From Deltaproteobacteria bacterium (GTDB taxonomy: Bacteria; Desulfobacterota; Desulfomonilia; UBA1062), in contig DSBG01000166.1 in the NCBI GenBank assembly GCA_011046135.1, positions 1 to 50,559 on the forward strand: a stretch of 50,559 nt of DNA, written 5' to 3'. Of this stretch, positions 38,991 to 47,619 are shown piece by piece. Each line of letters begins with the position of its first letter. Position 1 is the first letter of the stretch. The position numbers and the translations under genes were made by a program. The notes beneath the pieces were generated by a model. The model searched no databases. It saw nothing but the letters and a program-made list of their open reading frames with translations, and was not told the origin of the DNA.

Positions 38991-40328
38991 ATGAACAATT
39001 CGGGCACGGCCGTACGATTTGTCCTTGTTGCAATGCTTGTTGCTGCCGTTGCGTTCGGTGTCTTCTTCTATCTCGAATGGGAAAAACCTCAGATCAGGCT
39101 TGTTGAACCCCTCGAGATGATCGGCCAGCAGAAGGATCTCACCATAACCTTCGTGGACCTCAAGAGCGGCATCAGAACATACACGGTGTCCCTCATCCAG
39201 GATGACAGGGAGATCGTGGTGGCAGTGCAGGATTTTCCAGACCCGGGGGTCTATGAAAGAACCGTGGAGATTCAGATCATTCCAGGCAAGCTGCAGGTAG
39301 CCGATGGTGAAACAATTTTTCAGGTGAAGGCCGTTGATCATTCGCCCTTGAGAAACAGCACGGTGCTCAGCGTTCCCGTGGTGATCGATTCAATACCGCC
39401 CCAGATCTCCCTGCTCACCTCGGCTCACAATGTTAATCCGGGCGGCTCCTGCCTTTCGATCTACCGGGCAACGAAAGAGGTAATCAGAAGCGGCGTCATG
39501 GTAGGCGAGGAATTCTTTCCCGGCTATCCGGTGGAAAAAGACGGGACAACGGCCTTTGCGTGCTATTTCGCCATCCCCATGGATGTCGAGAAGACCACTC
39601 CTGTCATGGTGAGTGTCACGGACAGGGCGGGCAATGAAGTCTCTCAGCGTATACCCTTTTACATCAGGAGGGCCCACACCTTCAGGAGCGATACCGTGAC
39701 GTTGAGCCCCTCGTTCATAACGGGCAAGGCAATCGAATTTCAGCAGATCGATCGAAGCCTTGCGGGAAAAACACCCCTTGAAATGTTCGTGCACATCAAC
39801 ACCTCTATGCGTGCTGACAACGACAGGGCAATTGCAGAGATCTGCAGGGAAACGGCCCCCGACAAGCTCTGGGATGGCAGGTTCCTGAGAATGGAAAATT
39901 CTGCAACCATGGCACGGTTCGGCGACAGGAGAACCTACCGATTCGAGGGAACTGACATTGGTGAGAGTGTTCACCTGGGAATAGATCTCGCTTCGACGCA
40001 GCATGCGAGCGTGGCCGCAGCGAACACGGGAACCGTGATCTTTGCGGACACCCTCGGGATCTATGGATACTCGGTGATCATCGATCACGGACAGGGGATC
40101 GCCAGCCTCTACTCCCACCTCAGCGTGATCGGAGTCCAGGCAGGACAGACGGTGAACAAGGGCCAGATCATCGGCAATACCGGCACGACGGGTTTTGCTG
40201 GGGGTGACCATCTCCACTTCAGTATCATGGTGGGGGGGAGGTTTGTGAATCCCATCGAGTGGTGGGATGCCCAGTGGATCGATCATAACATCGAGACCAA
40301 GCTTTCAAGCGTGTTTGGTCCACGCTGA
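38991..40328 (+). CDS. M23 family metallopeptidase (peptidoglycan endopeptidase-like), membrane-anchored
   Basis: N-terminal TM; HLGIDLASTQHASVAAANTGTVIFADTLGIYGYSVIIDHGQGIASLYSHLS...GDHLHFSIMVGG. Confidence 0.93.
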   Translation: MNNSGTAVRFVLVAMLVAAVAFGVFFYLEWEKPQIRLVEPLEMIGQQKDLTITFVDLKSGIRTYTVSLIQDDREIVVAVQDFPDPGVYERTVEIQIIPGKLQVADGETIFQVKAVDHSPLRNSTVLSVPVVIDSIPPQISLLTSAHNVNPGGSCLSIYRATKEVIRSGVMVGEEFFPGYPVEKDGTTAFACYFAIPMDVEKTTPVMVSVTDRAGNEVSQRIPFYIRRAHTFRSDTVTLSPSFITGKAIEFQQIDRSLAGKTPLEMFVHINTSMRADNDRAIAEICRETAPDKLWDGRFLRMENSATMARFGDRRTYRFEGTDIGESVHLGIDLASTQHASVAAANTGTVIFADTLGIYGYSVIIDHGQGIASLYSHLSVIGVQAGQTVNKGQIIGNTGTTGFAGGDHLHFSIMVGGRFVNPIEWWDAQWIDHNIETKLSSVFGPR

Positions 40329-40446
40329 AGGGAAAGACCCGGTATCCCCCTGCGTCAGCGACATTCCTGCACGGCTCCCGGTGACCCGGCATCATGACGG
40401 ACGATGCGAGGGAGCATGTATTCCAGGCTGTGCCCGCCCGATTTAT

Positions 40447-42171
40447 TCAACAGGGCATGCCCGTTCCACAAGTCAGGATTTGGCCTGTCCTGCTTTGGTC
40501 TCGATACAGCGTAATTCCTCTGCACTTCAGTTCATAGGCGAGCAGAATCGCATCCCTGATGACGTCAGGGGAGACCGAGGCGGGAAGGTTTATCGTTTTG
40601 GAAACGGCATTGTCCGTGTACTGCTGGAATGCCCCCTGAATCCTCACGTGCTGGGAAGGCGGGATGAAAAATGCCGGAGAAAAGAGATCACGAAACCATC
40701 CAGGAAGGGGCAGGTCATCGGGAAGCAATCCCTTTTCCCTGACAGAGGTTTCCAGCTCACGGCTCAGAAACCCCTGCTCCTCAGCTACGATCCTGAACAC
40801 CGGGTCAAGTTCCTCCACAGAGATGGAGCCCGGAATAATACGGGTAGAGGAGAGGGCGAACAGGGGTTCAATTCCGGATGAACATCCTGCTATCAAACTC
40901 AGAGAGCCGGTGGGCGCAATGGTCGTGACCGTGGCATTACGCATGGGGGGCCTGGTCTGCCTGTCGTAACTACTTCCGGGGAAATTCGGAAATGCCCCCC
41001 TGGTCACGGCAAGCTCACAAGAGACCTCATGAGCCTTTTCCTGGATGAAGCTCATGATCTTTGAAGCGAGGTCGACACTGGTGTGCGATGCGTAGGGGAT
41101 TCTCATCAAGATGAGCATGTGGGCAAATCCCATGATTCCAAGGCCGATCTTACGGTTTCCCCTGGTAATCGTTTCCACCTGCGGCAAGGGGTAGCGATTT
41201 ATCTCGACAACGTCATCCAGGAACCGGACCGCGAGGGGAATGATCTCGGCGAGTCTGTCCCAGTCGATCTCATGGCCAGCCTGTGTCTTTTTCAGCATCT
41301 TTGTAAGGTTGATGGAGCCAAGCGTACATGATTCGAAGGGCAGGAGCGGCTGTTCACCGCAGGGGTTCGTGCTCTCGATGCTGCCGAGGTGCGGTGTGGG
41401 ATTGTGACGGTTGATCTCGTCGAGGAAGAGAATACCGGGTTCACCGCTGTTCCATATGCACTCGATAATGAGATCGAAGATCCGACGGGCGGAGATTTTA
41501 TTCACGAGGGATGCGTTCCTCGGATTGATGAGGCCGAAGAGGCCATCCTGCTCCACGGCTCGCATGAACTCATCCGTGATGCCCACGGAGAGGTTGAAGC
41601 TCGTGAGCTTCAGCGGGTTTCTTTTCACGGTGATGAATTCTTCGATGTCGGGATGATCGATCCTGAGAACTCCCATGTTGGCCCCACGACGAGTCCCGCC
41701 CTGCTTGATGATATCGGTGGCCGTGTTGAACACCTCCATGAACGATACCGGGCCGCTGGCGATTCCGCTCGTGGTGGAGACGTAATCATTCTTTGGACGC
41801 AGGGAACTGAAGGAGAAGCCGGTTCCTCCCCCGCTCTGGTGAATGAGGGCTGTGTTCTTGACTGCTTCAAAGATGGACTCAAGAGAGTCTTCAACCGGCA
41901 GGACAAAACATGCTGCAAGCTGACCCAGGTCTCGTCCCGCGTTCATGAGGGTCGGTGAGTTGGGCAGAAAGCTCAGCGAGGCCATGGCATCGAAGAAGAG
42001 CCGTTCCCATCGATCGGGGTCTTCATGGAAGGTTTTTTCTGCCCCGGCAACATGACGGGCAACCCGTTCAAACATCTCTTCAGGACGTTCGATCACGATT
42101 CCCCTGTCGTTTTTCCTGAGGTACCTGCTCTCGAGAATTCTCAGGGCGCTTTCTCCCCACTCATGCACCAT
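40447..42171 (-). CDS. nrdJ: Adenosylcobalamin-dependent (class II) ribonucleoside-diphosphate reductase, short form
   Basis: LESRYLRKNDRGIVIERPEEMFERVA; FLPNSPTLMNAGRDLGQLAACFVLPVEDS; STNPCGEQPLLPFESCTLGSINL; C-terminal CRGITLYRDQSRTGQILTCGTGMPC. Confidence 0.92.
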   Translation of the reverse strand: MVHEWGESALRILESRYLRKNDRGIVIERPEEMFERVARHVAGAEKTFHEDPDRWERLFFDAMASLSFLPNSPTLMNAGRDLGQLAACFVLPVEDSLESIFEAVKNTALIHQSGGGTGFSFSSLRPKNDYVSTTSGIASGPVSFMEVFNTATDIIKQGGTRRGANMGVLRIDHPDIEEFITVKRNPLKLTSFNLSVGITDEFMRAVEQDGLFGLINPRNASLVNKISARRIFDLIIECIWNSGEPGILFLDEINRHNPTPHLGSIESTNPCGEQPLLPFESCTLGSINLTKMLKKTQAGHEIDWDRLAEIIPLAVRFLDDVVEINRYPLPQVETITRGNRKIGLGIMGFAHMLILMRIPYASHTSVDLASKIMSFIQEKAHEVSCELAVTRGAFPNFPGSSYDRQTRPPMRNATVTTIAPTGSLSLIAGCSSGIEPLFALSSTRIIPGSISVEELDPVFRIVAEEQGFLSRELETSVREKGLLPDDLPLPGWFRDLFSPAFFIPPSQHVRIQGAFQQYTDNAVSKTINLPASVSPDVIRDAILLAYELKCRGITLYRDQSRTGQILTCGTGMPC

Positions 42172-42442
42172 GAATTCGATCCTTTCGCAACCATGGATGC
42201 CCGCGTTGAAGACACGGGGATTCTGTCTCTGGCGATATGATACCGCGGTTTCTCTCTGCATGCAATGGAGGAGGATTCAAACCGGAAACAACACGGGATC
42301 GATGAGGTGCCCGGGGAAGCGCCAAAGGACAAGGACATGAGATTGTATCGTAACAATAGCATAAATTACCAAAAATGGTACGCCCAGAAACGGGATAGAC
42401 CCCTGATAAGTACTTGACTTGGCTGTGGGATATGGCTAATTG

Positions 42443-42464
42443 TACTATTATAAATCATAATGTA
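42443..42464. promoter_or_regulatory. AT-rich imperfect inverted repeat upstream of the GntR gene, possible autoregulatory operator
   Basis: TAC-t-ATTAT-aaatc-ATAAT-GTA, 23 bp before the ATG at 42487. Confidence 0.4.
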
Positions 42465-42486
42465 TTAATATAAAAGGTGGTGCTCG

Positions 42487-43464
42487 ATGAGACAAGAAGC
42501 TCTTTCCAGGGGAGAGGGTATCCCTCTCTATTTGCAGATACGGGATTACCTCAGGGGACAGATCACCTCGGGAACACTCAAGGAAAGGCGGCTTCCGCCT
42601 GTTCGGGTAATGGCCCAGCGTTTCAAAGTAAATCCGAACACCGTGCACAGGGCGTATCAGGAATTGAAGCGGGAGGGGATGATACTCCCGGCAGTCGGAA
42701 GAGGGACCTTTGTGAGTACCGATGTGAAGGGGCTGCAACGGGAAACCCGGGCAGTACTCCTTCGCAAGGCCATAGAGCGATCAGTTGAAGAAGCCCTCTC
42801 CCTGGAGTTCTCCCTTGAGGAGTTCGAAGAAGCCACTCGGACGTATGTTCGGGAAAAAAAGGAATTCATGAAGAAGCTTTCTCTGGTGTTCATCGAGTGC
42901 AACATCGAACAACTCACCTATTTCACTGAACACCTGGATCTCGATCCCCACCTGAAGAGAGTCCCTGTCCTGCTTCAGGATCTGAGGAACAGGGACAAGC
43001 AGGTCATGAGACTGATCCAGCGATCAGATATCGTTGTCACGAGCTTTTACCACCTCGATGAGGTTCACCAGAGATTAGCAAGCCTGGAAATGCCCATCAT
43101 CGGGATCAACCTCGAACCAGAGATGAAGACATTGATCGACATCGCGAAGATCCCCGCCCATTCCACGGTCGGGATCGTCACCACGTCTGAGCAGTTTCGA
43201 AAAGAGATCCGGGGCATCCTGCACCACGCCGGAATCCAGTTCGCTTCTCTTCTCGAAACGAGTTCGGACGACCCCCGCCTGATCACGGACATCGTACAAC
43301 AATGCAGCGCAGTGCTCGTTTCTCCCCACCAGGAAGGAAGTGTTCGCGGTGTAGTGAAGCCGGGAACGAAGGTGATCGAGTTTGTCTTCAGTCCCGACAA
43401 GACATCCATCAACAATCTCAAGGTTGCCCTGCTTGAACTGAAGCGAGGGGTGAGGAACGAGTAG
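42487..43464 (+). CDS. GntR family transcriptional regulator with large non-standard C-terminal domain
   Basis: PLYLQIRDYLRGQITSGTLKERRLPPVRVMAQRFKVNPNTVHRAYQELKREGMI wHTH; ~200 aa C-terminal domain unlike FadR, UTRA or MocR. Confidence 0.9.
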   Translation: MRQEALSRGEGIPLYLQIRDYLRGQITSGTLKERRLPPVRVMAQRFKVNPNTVHRAYQELKREGMILPAVGRGTFVSTDVKGLQRETRAVLLRKAIERSVEEALSLEFSLEEFEEATRTYVREKKEFMKKLSLVFIECNIEQLTYFTEHLDLDPHLKRVPVLLQDLRNRDKQVMRLIQRSDIVVTSFYHLDEVHQRLASLEMPIIGINLEPEMKTLIDIAKIPAHSTVGIVTTSEQFRKEIRGILHHAGIQFASLLETSSDDPRLITDIVQQCSAVLVSPHQEGSVRGVVKPGTKVIEFVFSPDKTSINNLKVALLELKRGVRNE

Positions 43465-43556
43465 AAAAGGGGTGAACCGGATGCAGTGCACCGGATGAAA
43501 AATGAATGCCACTCGGAAACGTATCCGAATGGCGCCTGAGGAAGGGAGGGGTTTCT

Positions 43557-44798
43557 ATGACGATCAGAGTAGCGGAACTGACGTTTCTCGAACACTTTGC
43601 CCCGCGCTATGGGATCCCAGTTCCTCGGCATGTTTCAGGAACCGTGAGCAGGGCAGAGATCAAGAAGGTCTTGAGCGAATGGGGCGGAACAGCACTCGTC
43701 AAGCCGGATGTCCTCACAGGAAAGCGGGGAAGGGCCGGTGCGGTGGTTGAGGTGAGCACCGTCCAGGATGCTCTCCGCGAACTGAAACGTGTCTCGGGTC
43801 TCGAGATCAACGGACATGTCCCCAGGACCGCATACCTCGTGGAGAAGATCCCGGCAGACTATGAGATCTTTACGGCGATTACGTACAACTCGTCGTACCT
43901 GTCACCCACCTTCACCGTCTCTCTAGAGGGAGGAATGGATATCGAGGATGTGGTAGAGGAAAAAAAGATCACGATCCCGGTGGATATCTTCCGGGGGCTC
44001 GACGCCTACCAGGCAGGAGAGCTGCTCGCAGAACTCGGCTGTTCACAGGCCCTCATCAGTCCGCTCTCACGGCACATGGTCTCGCTCTGGGATCTCTTCA
44101 TCTCAACAGGCATGATCTCAGCCGAAATCAATCCCTGGCGGGTAACGTCCCAGGGAAATGCCGTTGCCTGCGATTTCAAAGGGATAGTCGATGAGGCGAA
44201 TTTCAAGGCAAAGGCTCCTGGAATCGAATATCCTGATTACCCTGAATCGATCTCGCTCTTTGAGGAAGAGATGGCTGCATGGAGTGCATCGAGCCATCAG
44301 GGACAGGCCCATGTCTCGGATCTCGGTGGAAAAAAGATCCTTCCCATCATCTTCGGAGGGGGTGCATCGACGATCATCACCGAGACCCTCGAGGTCGCAG
44401 GGGGTGATCCCATGTTTCTCTCAGACTTCGGGGGAAATCCTCCCTATGAGAGGATGCTCCAGAGCGCGAAACTCTGCTTCAATCACAAGCTCTCCCAGGC
44501 AAAGCTGCTCCTCATCCTCGGAGGAAAAGCAAACAACACATACATCGATGTCACATTCAGCGCCATAGCCGATGCCCTGCTGAGTTTTGCCGAGGAGCAC
44601 GGACCACTATCCCTTCCCGTCGTGGTCGGAAGAGGTGGCCCAAGGCTGGTCAAGGGGTTGCTCGCCCTGAAGCAGGCCCTTGAATACCTGAGGTTGCCCC
44701 ATGTCATTTTCGGTCCCGATACACCGGTGACTCTCGTGGCAGAGTATGCGGCAAAGCTGGCGAACGCTCTGCCGGCAGAAAGCGAGGTGAAGTCATGA
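43557..44798 (+). CDS. ATP-citrate lyase-like ATP-grasp (AclB-like / succinyl-CoA synthetase beta-like) subunit
   Basis: ALVKPDVLTGKRGRAGAVVEV; SAEINPWRV; PIIFGGGASTIITETLEVAGG; LILGGKANNTYIDVTFSAIADAL; VVVGRGGPRLVKGL. Confidence 0.82.
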   Translation: MTIRVAELTFLEHFAPRYGIPVPRHVSGTVSRAEIKKVLSEWGGTALVKPDVLTGKRGRAGAVVEVSTVQDALRELKRVSGLEINGHVPRTAYLVEKIPADYEIFTAITYNSSYLSPTFTVSLEGGMDIEDVVEEKKITIPVDIFRGLDAYQAGELLAELGCSQALISPLSRHMVSLWDLFISTGMISAEINPWRVTSQGNAVACDFKGIVDEANFKAKAPGIEYPDYPESISLFEEEMAAWSASSHQGQAHVSDLGGKKILPIIFGGGASTIITETLEVAGGDPMFLSDFGGNPPYERMLQSAKLCFNHKLSQAKLLLILGGKANNTYIDVTFSAIADALLSFAEEHGPLSLPVVVGRGGPRLVKGLLALKQALEYLRLPHVIFGPDTPVTLVAEYAAKLANALPAESEVKS

Positions 44799-46867
44799 GA
44801 GCAAAGACGCTGTCGGATTTCCTGAAAGAGGGAGACAGGGTTGCGGTTTCCAACATTACGGGGAGGGAAGCATCGCGGGTGTCTGAACAAAGCCAGAAAT
44901 ACTGCGGAAATATCGTTGGTGGTTGGGCGCTCGGGAAGAGCGGATCGACCATCGAGACGTCCCGCGGATCAATCCCGGTCTATGCGACGTTCGAAGAACT
45001 CATGAAGCAGACTCCTTCCGAAAGTCGTCCCAACAAGATCATCATTTATTCACCTCCCCAGGCCGTGTATGGAGAGATCAAGGAGGTTGTGGATCACGGC
45101 AGGGAACACATCGAGACGATCTTCGTGATCACCGAGCATGTATCGGTGGAGGTGACCTCGAAGCTCCACGCGATCTGCAGTGAAGCGGGCATCGATGTCG
45201 TCGGGTGCAACACGCTGGGCATGATCAATGTACACGACAGGGTGCGCGTCGGTGCCGTTGGGGGTGACTCGCCCCAGGAGACCTTTATTCCGGGATCCGT
45301 GACGATTCTCTCAAATTCTGGGAACATGGTGAACACCATTGCGAGCTACCTTCTGGCTTCAGGAATGGGTATTTCGTATGGCATCTCCACGGGAAAGGAC
45401 ATCCTCATCCTCACCCCGCTCAAGGATCTGATCTTCCTGGCGGAGACGGATCCGCGTACCAAGGTGATCGTGCTCTACATCGAACCCGGTGGTCTCTATG
45501 AGCATGAAGCCATTGAAGCGATCAAGACTCGTGGCCTTTCAAAACCCGTCGTGGTCTATGTTGCCGGGAAGATCGCCGAGACATACAATGTCTCCCTGGG
45601 TCATGCGGGTGCCGTTGTCGAGGGGAATGTCACGTCTGCATCGGCGAAGATGCGAGCGTTTGATGCCTACTTCGGAATCGAGGCATTCTCTCCCGACAGA
45701 AGATACAAGAAGACGGAACAGCTCCTGGACGTCATGAACAGGGGAGTTCGCGTAACCACGCTTCACCACATTCCCAAGGCGATGAGGCTCATCTGTGACA
45801 CCCTCGGTATCGACCGCGACATCAGCAGCGCCAAGCCATTGAAGCTGAACCCGTGGTTCGTGAACCTCGGAGATGTCGCAAAGCACATCCCCCATGAGCT
45901 GGACCTCGCGCGAGGAACCATCCCTGAGCCATATGCCCAGCAGGTGAAAGAGCAGGAGCAGGCACGACTCGGCATCAGCATGGCTCGTCAGTCCATGAGA
46001 AATGCTTCGCACGCGAGCTCAAACGACGGGGTCACTCCGAGGATCCATGGGTATTCTCTTATGGATGTCATGGCAAAAAAATCCTTTGTCGCCTCCCTTG
46101 TGCTCTCACTCACGGGAGAACTGCCGCGGGATGAGTTTGAGGAGCACCTTGCTCAGATGACCTTTATCGCTTCCCTTACGAACGGACCCGGAACCATATC
46201 TGCCCAGGGTGCCAAATTGTCCTGTTCTGCGGGAAACTCCCCGAACACCGCCATAATCGCCACCCTTGCCGCCATGGGGAGTGTCCATGGGGGAAACGGC
46301 TCACAGGCCGTAAAATTTCTGCTGGATGTCTTCGCCGAGACCGGTATCGAAGATCCCTATGACAGCTCCGTTGATGTGAAGGACCTTGCACAAAAGGCAG
46401 CTGAGGAATTCAAGCGGAAAAAACTGGCTGCCAAGGAGGCCTCCCTCGACTATGCACGGATTCCCTGTCTCGGACACCCCATATTTAAAAAGGACCCGGT
46501 GAACCATGATCCCAGGGAGCAGGTCATCCATGCCTTCATCACATCGCAAGGGAAGTGCAATATTTTCCTTGAGTTCTACCACGCGCTGGTCGAGGCACTC
46601 AAGGAAAATGGTACCACGAATACGGTGATGGCAGTTAATGTTGATGCCGCGCTGGCATGCGTGTGGCTCGGAATCTGCTGGAGACACCTGAGGGAGAAAC
46701 GCATGACCATCCAGCGGGCAATGGATATCCCGTTCATCGTGTTTGCCCTCGGCAGGGCAGCCGGCGGTGCGGCCGAGTTTCTGGATCACCAGGATTTCGG
46801 TACAACCATGGACATGCGCATTCCCACGAGCGAGTGCCGGTCACTCACCAGGTCAAGGAGCCTGTGA
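44795..46867 (+). CDS. ATP-citrate lyase-like CoA-binding + citrate-synthase-homology (AclA-like) subunit
   Basis: SNSGNMVNTIASYLLASG; SLGHAGAVVEG (phospho-His region); C-terminal GSVHGGNGSQAV, CLGHPIFKKDPVNHDPR, MAVNVDAALACVWLG, FALGRAAGGAAEFLDHQ; ATGA overlap with the upstream gene. Confidence 0.82.
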   Translation: MRAKTLSDFLKEGDRVAVSNITGREASRVSEQSQKYCGNIVGGWALGKSGSTIETSRGSIPVYATFEELMKQTPSESRPNKIIIYSPPQAVYGEIKEVVDHGREHIETIFVITEHVSVEVTSKLHAICSEAGIDVVGCNTLGMINVHDRVRVGAVGGDSPQETFIPGSVTILSNSGNMVNTIASYLLASGMGISYGISTGKDILILTPLKDLIFLAETDPRTKVIVLYIEPGGLYEHEAIEAIKTRGLSKPVVVYVAGKIAETYNVSLGHAGAVVEGNVTSASAKMRAFDAYFGIEAFSPDRRYKKTEQLLDVMNRGVRVTTLHHIPKAMRLICDTLGIDRDISSAKPLKLNPWFVNLGDVAKHIPHELDLARGTIPEPYAQQVKEQEQARLGISMARQSMRNASHASSNDGVTPRIHGYSLMDVMAKKSFVASLVLSLTGELPRDEFEEHLAQMTFIASLTNGPGTISAQGAKLSCSAGNSPNTAIIATLAAMGSVHGGNGSQAVKFLLDVFAETGIEDPYDSSVDVKDLAQKAAEEFKRKKLAAKEASLDYARIPCLGHPIFKKDPVNHDPREQVIHAFITSQGKCNIFLEFYHALVEALKENGTTNTVMAVNVDAALACVWLGICWRHLREKRMTIQRAMDIPFIVFALGRAAGGAAEFLDHQDFGTTMDMRIPTSECRSLTRSRSL

Positions 46868-47026
46868 GGGAAGATGGGCACCCTCGTTCCATGGATCATG
46901 TCAGCGAGGGGACCTTGTCTTTTCATTGGGGAGTCATTACTTGTATGGTAACGTTTTCAATGGGGTATGGTTTTTTCATGAGAATGTGCCGGGGAAACAC
47001 GTTCTGAAGATAGTGTCCATGGGGGT

Positions 47027-47503
47027 GTGGGTATGGAGAAGCTGAAAAAGGGAGACAAGGCACCGGATTTTGTTCTCAGTGATCAGAACGGTGCACGGGT
47101 CAGGCGTTCAGACTTTGCGGGAAAGAAGCTGCTGCTTTACTTCTACCCCAAGGCAGGAACTTCGGGGTGTACGGTTCAGACCGAGGCTGTGCGGGATGCA
47201 CAGGAAGAGCTGGCAGCAGGGGGCGTTGCCGTGGTGGGAGTCAGCCCGGACAGTGAGAAGAGCCAGAAGAAATTTGCAGACAAGCTCTCCGTGAGCTTTC
47301 CCCTCCTGTCGGACACGGAGCACACGGCGGCCGAAGCCTACGGGGTATGGGGAGAGAAGACCATGTACGGGAAAAAATACTTTGGGATCATCCGCTCATC
47401 GTTCCTGATCGATGAGCAGGGAAAGGTAGTGGATGCCTGGTACAAGGTAACGCCGGCAAATACCGTACCCAATGTGAAAAAGGCCCTCGGTCTCTCGTCA
47501 TGA
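47027..47503 (+). CDS. bcp: Peroxiredoxin, BCP/thioredoxin-dependent thiol peroxidase-like (single Cys)
   Basis: LKKGDKAPDFVLSDQNG; YFYPKAGTSGCTVQTEAVRD; GVSPDSEKSQKKFADK; only one Cys in the protein. Confidence 0.9.
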   Translation: MGMEKLKKGDKAPDFVLSDQNGARVRRSDFAGKKLLLYFYPKAGTSGCTVQTEAVRDAQEELAAGGVAVVGVSPDSEKSQKKFADKLSVSFPLLSDTEHTAAEAYGVWGEKTMYGKKYFGIIRSSFLIDEQGKVVDAWYKVTPANTVPNVKKALGLSS

Positions 47504-47568
47504 CAGTACGTCTCGTTCGGGTTATCGTGGCAAAACCGCTTTGGTAGGCGTCCTGAAGGTGCACTGAA

Positions 47569-47605
47569 GGGGAGACGCGCGAACGCCCGGCTCCGCGGTC
47601 TCCCC
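47569..47605. terminator. Hairpin between convergent peroxiredoxin and AtuA genes, possible bidirectional terminator
   Basis: GGGGAGAC...GTCTCCCC (8 bp) with inner CGCG/CGCG; no strong T-tract. Confidence 0.45.
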
Positions 47606-47619
47606 CTGTTCGGGCATGA

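Noticed and set aside
42172-42480. Possible cobalamin riboswitch upstream of class II RNR
   Set aside because: I could not recognise B12-box or expected helices in the sequence.
43557-46867. ACL-like genes as evidence of a reductive TCA cycle
   Set aside because: No other rTCA marker genes in the window and motif differences from canonical ACL; insufficient for a carbon-fixation claim.
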